DNA of 8,719 nucleotides, taken from positions 1-8,719 of the forward strand of contig JAUZPW010000048.1 of assembly GCA_030705725.1 (NCBI GenBank), given 5' to 3'. A program made the position numbers and the translations under genes. A model generated the notes under the pieces. It had not been told where the DNA came from. It made no database searches and worked only from the letters and a program-made list of their open reading frames with translations. Positions 5,992-8,719 of this stretch are shown here, in pieces. The stretch comes from Bacillota bacterium. Its GTDB lineage: Bacteria > Bacillota > Clostridia > Oscillospirales > Butyricicoccaceae. Every line of letters starts with the position of its first letter. Within the stretch, counting starts at the first letter, position 1.

Positions 5992-6849
5992 TTAAATACG
6001 GCCTGATACGACGCGGGGTATGCCGCTTAAATCTTTATAAACGCGGATCGTCTTGAAGTTCTCGTGCTTTAATATGGATTTTACCTCGTCCGACTGGTTT
6101 ATGCCGCATTCCACGAAAAGCTGCCCGCCGGGATTGAGCGACGTTTTCCACTTATCAGCGATGGCACGGTAAAAAAGAAACCCGTCGCCGCCGCCGTCAA
6201 GCGCCGTATGCGGCTCAAAATCCCTGACCGAACGGTCAAGGGTCGTTATTTCGTCTGTTCTGATGTAAGGCGGGTTTGACAATATAAGATCAAATTTGCC
6301 GTAAACGGGGTCGCTTCCCTTTAACACGTCCAGATAGAGCGCGTAGACCGAGCCCGAAAGATTGTGCAGCTCGATGTTGTCCTTCGCGGCCCTTATGGCG
6401 GCCGGGGAAATATCCGCCAGCACAGCCTTGACGCCGGGCCTGTTTTTTATATACGCGATGCCGACGCAGCCGGTGCCGCAGCAAAGGTCCAAAACGCGGG
6501 ACGGGGGGTCCTTATCGGTGGCCTTGAGCGCCGCCGCGACTAGCGTTTCGGTATCGGCACGCGGTATCAAAACGCCGGGTGGCGTCTTAAACGTCAGGGA
6601 GTAAAATTCCCATTCCCCGATTATATAGGGGAGGGGCTCGTCATTTCTGAATCTTTCGAAAAGGGCATATATGCTGGTAATGCTTTCTTCCGATAAAAAA
6701 AGGTTTTTTGAAGCCTCAAACGCGTCTTTTTGTATCGACGCGCCGAAAGAGCAAATTTCTCGCGCTATCATTTCGGCCTGCATTCGGTTTTCTTTTTTCA
6801 GCTCGCTTCTTAGGTCAAGATAAATGTCGTTCAGGCTTTTGACTACCAT
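5992..6849 (-). CDS. prmC: Peptide chain release factor N5-glutamine methyltransferase
   Basis: SAM-dependent enzyme that methylates the glutamine of the GGQ motif in release factors RF1 and RF2, raising termination efficiency. The 285-residue protein has a helical N-terminal domain (about 1-75) that recognises the release factor, then a Rossmann methyltransferase domain. Diagnostic motifs are PLPYIIGEWEFYSL (72-85), GVLIPRADTETLV (92-104), SAM motif I DLCCGTGCVGIA (121-132, usually DLGTGSG-like) and the catalytic NPPY at 192-195. The late segment DGGGDGFLFYRAI (218-230) is also typical. The ATG start overlaps the end of the DUF1385 gene by 7 bases and has GGGAG 7 bases upstream. The pairing with a DUF1385 gene is common in Clostridia, but there the next gene is usually prfA, which encodes the enzyme's substrate. 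Here it is recA. Confidence 0.96.
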   Translation of the reverse strand: MVVKSLNDIYLDLRSELKKENRMQAEMIAREICSFGASIQKDAFEASKNLFLSEESITSIYALFERFRNDEPLPYIIGEWEFYSLTFKTPPGVLIPRADTETLVAAALKATDKDPPSRVLDLCCGTGCVGIAYIKNRPGVKAVLADISPAAIRAAKDNIELHNLSGSVYALYLDVLKGSDPVYGKFDLILSNPPYIRTDEITTLDRSVRDFEPHTALDGGGDGFLFYRAIADKWKTSLNPGGQLFVECGINQSDEVKSILKHENFKTIRVYKDLSGIPRVVSGRI

Positions 6850-7784
6850 TTGTCCGCTCCCTGAACAGACGGAATAACGCGCCGAAGCGCTTCGATGGCG
6901 ACTTCAAGCATGGAGTCGTCAGGCTCGTTTGTGGTAAGAAGCTGAAGCCAATAACCGGGCGCGCGCAGGATTTTTGTAAGCTGGTTGTCATGCCTTCCGG
7001 CATATCTGTTTATTTCATAGGCGATGCCGATCACGAAGGGCAGAAGCAAAAGCCTGAAAAGCATCCTTAAAAACGGGTTTGTCCAGGGGACAAGCGAAAA
7101 AAGAAGAATGCTTATTATCATAACGACAAAAAGGAAACTTGTGCCGCAGCGGGGATGCTGCCGGGGAAATTTCTGCGCGTTTTCAACGGTGAGCGGACTG
7201 CCTGATTCGTAACAGTGGATCGACTTATGTTCGGCACCGTGGTATGCGAAGGTGCGCTTTATATCCTTGGTCCTCGATACGGACCAGATAAATCCGATAA
7301 AAATCACGATGCGCAGAACGCCCTCCATCAGGTTCCTGAAAATATGGTTTTCGGAAAACTGCTTTGGCGCCGCTCCCGCTACCAGTGTGGGAAGCAGAAT
7401 GAATAAAACAATCGGCACTATCACACCGAGCACGAGGGCTGAGCGCATTGCGAACTGCTCGATTTTTTCAGAACCGAATTTTTTATTCAGCCACTTTTCA
7501 AACCGCGAGAGCTCTTCCTCGCCGCCTTCCTCAAAAAACTGCGCCGAAAAGTTAAGCGCTTGAATTCCGCGTTTCATCGACGTGCACAGGTTGACGATTC
7601 CCCTGATAAAAGGCAAACGCAAAATGGCATTTTTTTGGTATGTGCCCGCGGCTTCTTCTTTTATTTCCAGCTCTCCGTTCGATTTCCGGACTACGATCGC
7701 GGATTTTTCGGGGCCGAGCATAATAATTCCCTCAATAAGCGCCTGTCCGCCTATGGTTGTGCGGGTGACCTGTTTATCCGACAA
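6843..7784 (-). CDS. DUF1385 (YqhQ-type) integral membrane protein
   Basis: A 313-residue membrane protein of unknown biochemical role, widespread in Firmicutes and some other phyla. The N-terminus has the family opening TIGGQALIEGIIMLGPE (10-26) followed by a strand-rich segment (VVRKSNGELEIKEE). Four hydrophobic segments are seen at about 114-137, 153-170, 215-234 and 240-257. Between the second and third lies the family's most conserved stretch: YHGAEHKSIHCYE (181-193), LTVENAQKFP (199-208) and QHPRCGTSFLF (209-219). Its His182, His186, His190, Cys191, His210 and Cys213 look like a possible metal site; that is inference. The start is TTG at 7782-7784, with GGAG 10 bases upstream inside a near-palindrome at 7793-7812. 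No other start fits the conserved N-terminus better. It follows the kinase gene by 42 bases and overlaps prmC. Confidence 0.92.
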   Translation of the reverse strand: MSDKQVTRTTIGGQALIEGIIMLGPEKSAIVVRKSNGELEIKEEAAGTYQKNAILRLPFIRGIVNLCTSMKRGIQALNFSAQFFEEGGEEELSRFEKWLNKKFGSEKIEQFAMRSALVLGVIVPIVLFILLPTLVAGAAPKQFSENHIFRNLMEGVLRIVIFIGFIWSVSRTKDIKRTFAYHGAEHKSIHCYESGSPLTVENAQKFPRQHPRCGTSFLFVVMIISILLFSLVPWTNPFLRMLFRLLLLPFVIGIAYEINRYAGRHDNQLTKILRAPGYWLQLLTTNEPDDSMLEVAIEALRRVIPSVQGADKW

Positions 7785-7792
7785 TAAAAATC

Positions 7793-7812
7793 AACTCCAA
7801 TTAATTTGAGTT
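7793..7812. repeat. 20-base near-perfect palindrome over the DUF1385 ribosome binding site
   Basis: The two 10-base halves, 7793-7802 and 7803-7812, are inverted copies with a single mismatch (AACTCCAATT against AACTCAAATT). Read on the minus strand it contains the GGAG that serves the TTG start at 7784. It may be a protein-binding operator or a weak hairpin that hides the ribosome site. It is A/T-rich and has no T-tract, so it is unlikely to be a terminator. Confidence 0.4.
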
Positions 7813-7826
7813 TACCAGTTTTCCTT

Positions 7827-8719
7827 TTAAGAATCAATAGCGGACAGCGTTGGCGGAACATAGAGCGGCAGAGTAATGACGGCGGTTGTGCCCTCGCCCA
7901 ATTTGCTCTTGATTTCAAGACTTCCGCCGTGAACCCTGACGATTTCATCGCACACCGCGAGACCGATTCCGGTGCCTTTGCGCTTTGAGCTGCCTTTATA
8001 AAATTTATCCTTGACGAACGGCAGCTCCTCCGCAGGGATTCCGACGCCGAAGTCGCGGATGCTGACTGACGCGTTACCGTTTTCAACCTTTGCCCTGATT
8101 TCGATTTTGCCGCCCTCGCGCCCGTATTTGGCGGCGTTGTCGATTATGTTTATGAAAACCTGCTTTAGACGGTCGCGGTCGCCGTTTATTATAACCTGCT
8201 CGTCCGGCTCCTCATAGGAAAGCTCGATGCTCTCGCGCCTTAAAATATCGGAATAAATATATATCGCGTCGGACAATTCGCCGCAAAGGTCGAAAGGCTC
8301 CACTCTGAGCTTCAAGTCGCCGCTCTCGATGCGCGAAAAGCTCAAAAGCTCCTCGACCATCTGGGAAAGCCGCCCGGCTTCCTTATTTATGATTTCAAGG
8401 CCGTGAATGACTTCGTTTACGTTGCTGAGACCGTCTGCCATAAGCGTTTCGCTCCAGCCGCCGATCGCGGTCAGCGGAGTTCGGAGCTCATGCGACACCG
8501 ACGAGATAAAATCGTTTTTAACCTTTTCGGCGCGGTTTATTTCCTCCGACATAAAATTAATCGTATCGCAAAGCTCGCCGATTTCATCGTCATATTCTTT
8601 TTCGAGCCTTACGTTATAATGCCCTTTCGCTATTTCCTTCGCGGCTTCGTTAAGGCGGAGGATCGGGTGCAGAATGGAGCGGATAAAATATCGGTTCGAA
8701 ATAATCACGAGCGACAGTA
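7827..8719 (-). CDS. Sensor histidine kinase (HAMP-HisKA-HATPase_c), C-terminal part, truncated by window edge
   Basis: Membrane sensor kinase of a two-component system that autophosphorylates on histidine and passes the phosphate to a response regulator. About 296 residues are visible. The last bases of the window encode the end of a transmembrane segment (LSLVII), then a HAMP linker (ILHPILRLNEAAKEIAKGHY). A HisKA domain follows with the H-box SSVSHELRTPLTAIGGW (phosphoacceptor His). The HATPase domain has an N-box (FINIIDNAAKYG), G1 DFGVGIP, F-box KDKFYKGSSKRKG and G2 GTGIGLAVCDEIVRVHGG; all catalytic boxes are intact. A GTG at 8706-8708 could be mistaken for the start, but the frame stays open to the window edge and the membrane segment is cut, so the true start lies beyond 8719. 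The layout resembles PhoR/WalK/ResE-type kinases. The sensor domain and the partner regulator are not visible, so the signal is unknown. Confidence 0.95.
   Translation of the reverse strand, partial: LSLVIISNRYFIRSILHPILRLNEAAKEIAKGHYNVRLEKEYDDEIGELCDTINFMSEEINRAEKVKNDFISSVSHELRTPLTAIGGWSETLMADGLSNVNEVIHGLEIINKEAGRLSQMVEELLSFSRIESGDLKLRVEPFDLCGELSDAIYIYSDILRRESIELSYEEPDEQVIINGDRDRLKQVFINIIDNAAKYGREGGKIEIRAKVENGNASVSIRDFGVGIPAEELPFVKDKFYKGSSKRKGTGIGLAVCDEIVRVHGGSLEIKSKLGEGTTAVITLPLYVPPTLSAIDS

Noticed and set aside
8706..8708. GTG as the start of the sensor kinase
   Set aside because: The frame stays open upstream to the window edge, and the preceding codons continue a transmembrane segment leading into HAMP, so the GTG is an internal valine.
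1..8719. Mobile element, CRISPR, toxin-antitoxin, defence or biosynthetic cluster
   Set aside because: All gene space is taken by recognisable core genes in good condition. No transposase, long terminal repeats, repeat-spacer pattern or abrupt composition change was seen.

Overview
The window is a chromosomal housekeeping region from a low-to-mid GC Gram-positive bacterium, most likely an anaerobic member of the Clostridia (Bacillota). This placement is an inference. It rests on the gene set (a DUF1385/YqhQ-type membrane protein next to prmC, a recA-recX-rimO-pgsA cluster, a BofC C-terminal-like secreted protein, a class A penicillin-binding protein), on strong AGGAG-type ribosome binding sites and on TTG/GTG starts. 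Order-level placement cannot be made safely from this sequence.

Left end (1-600): the minus strand carries the N-terminal 155 codons of a class A penicillin-binding protein. It starts at a TTG behind a good Shine-Dalgarno site and an extended -10 promoter, and it runs off the window. A 135-base divergent intergenic region with inverted and direct repeats separates it from a small plus-strand gene (601-978) for a membrane-anchored extracytoplasmic protein. That protein has a BofC-C-like C-terminal domain.

Centre to right end (1055-8719): eight minus-strand genes are packed head to tail. Read in the direction of transcription they are a sensor histidine kinase (5' end outside the window), a DUF1385 membrane protein, prmC, recA, recX, rimO, pgsA and cysS. 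Gaps are at most 42 bases, and prmC and pgsA overlap the gene before them. A strong bidirectional terminator at 1005-1046 closes this run and the converging small gene.

The run mixes translation and ribosome modification (prmC, rimO, cysS), recombination and its control (recA, recX), phospholipid synthesis (pgsA) and envelope sensing (kinase). It reads as a long housekeeping operon rather than a dedicated pathway. Compared with the usual Firmicutes layouts, prfA is missing after prmC, cinA is missing beside recA, and recA-recX lies before rimO-pgsA. I saw no mobile element, CRISPR array, tRNA, rRNA or defence system. No previously undescribed system is evident. The points most worth a second look are small-scale: repeat structures around two gene starts, a possible 11-codon coupling ORF between recX and rimO, and the gene order.
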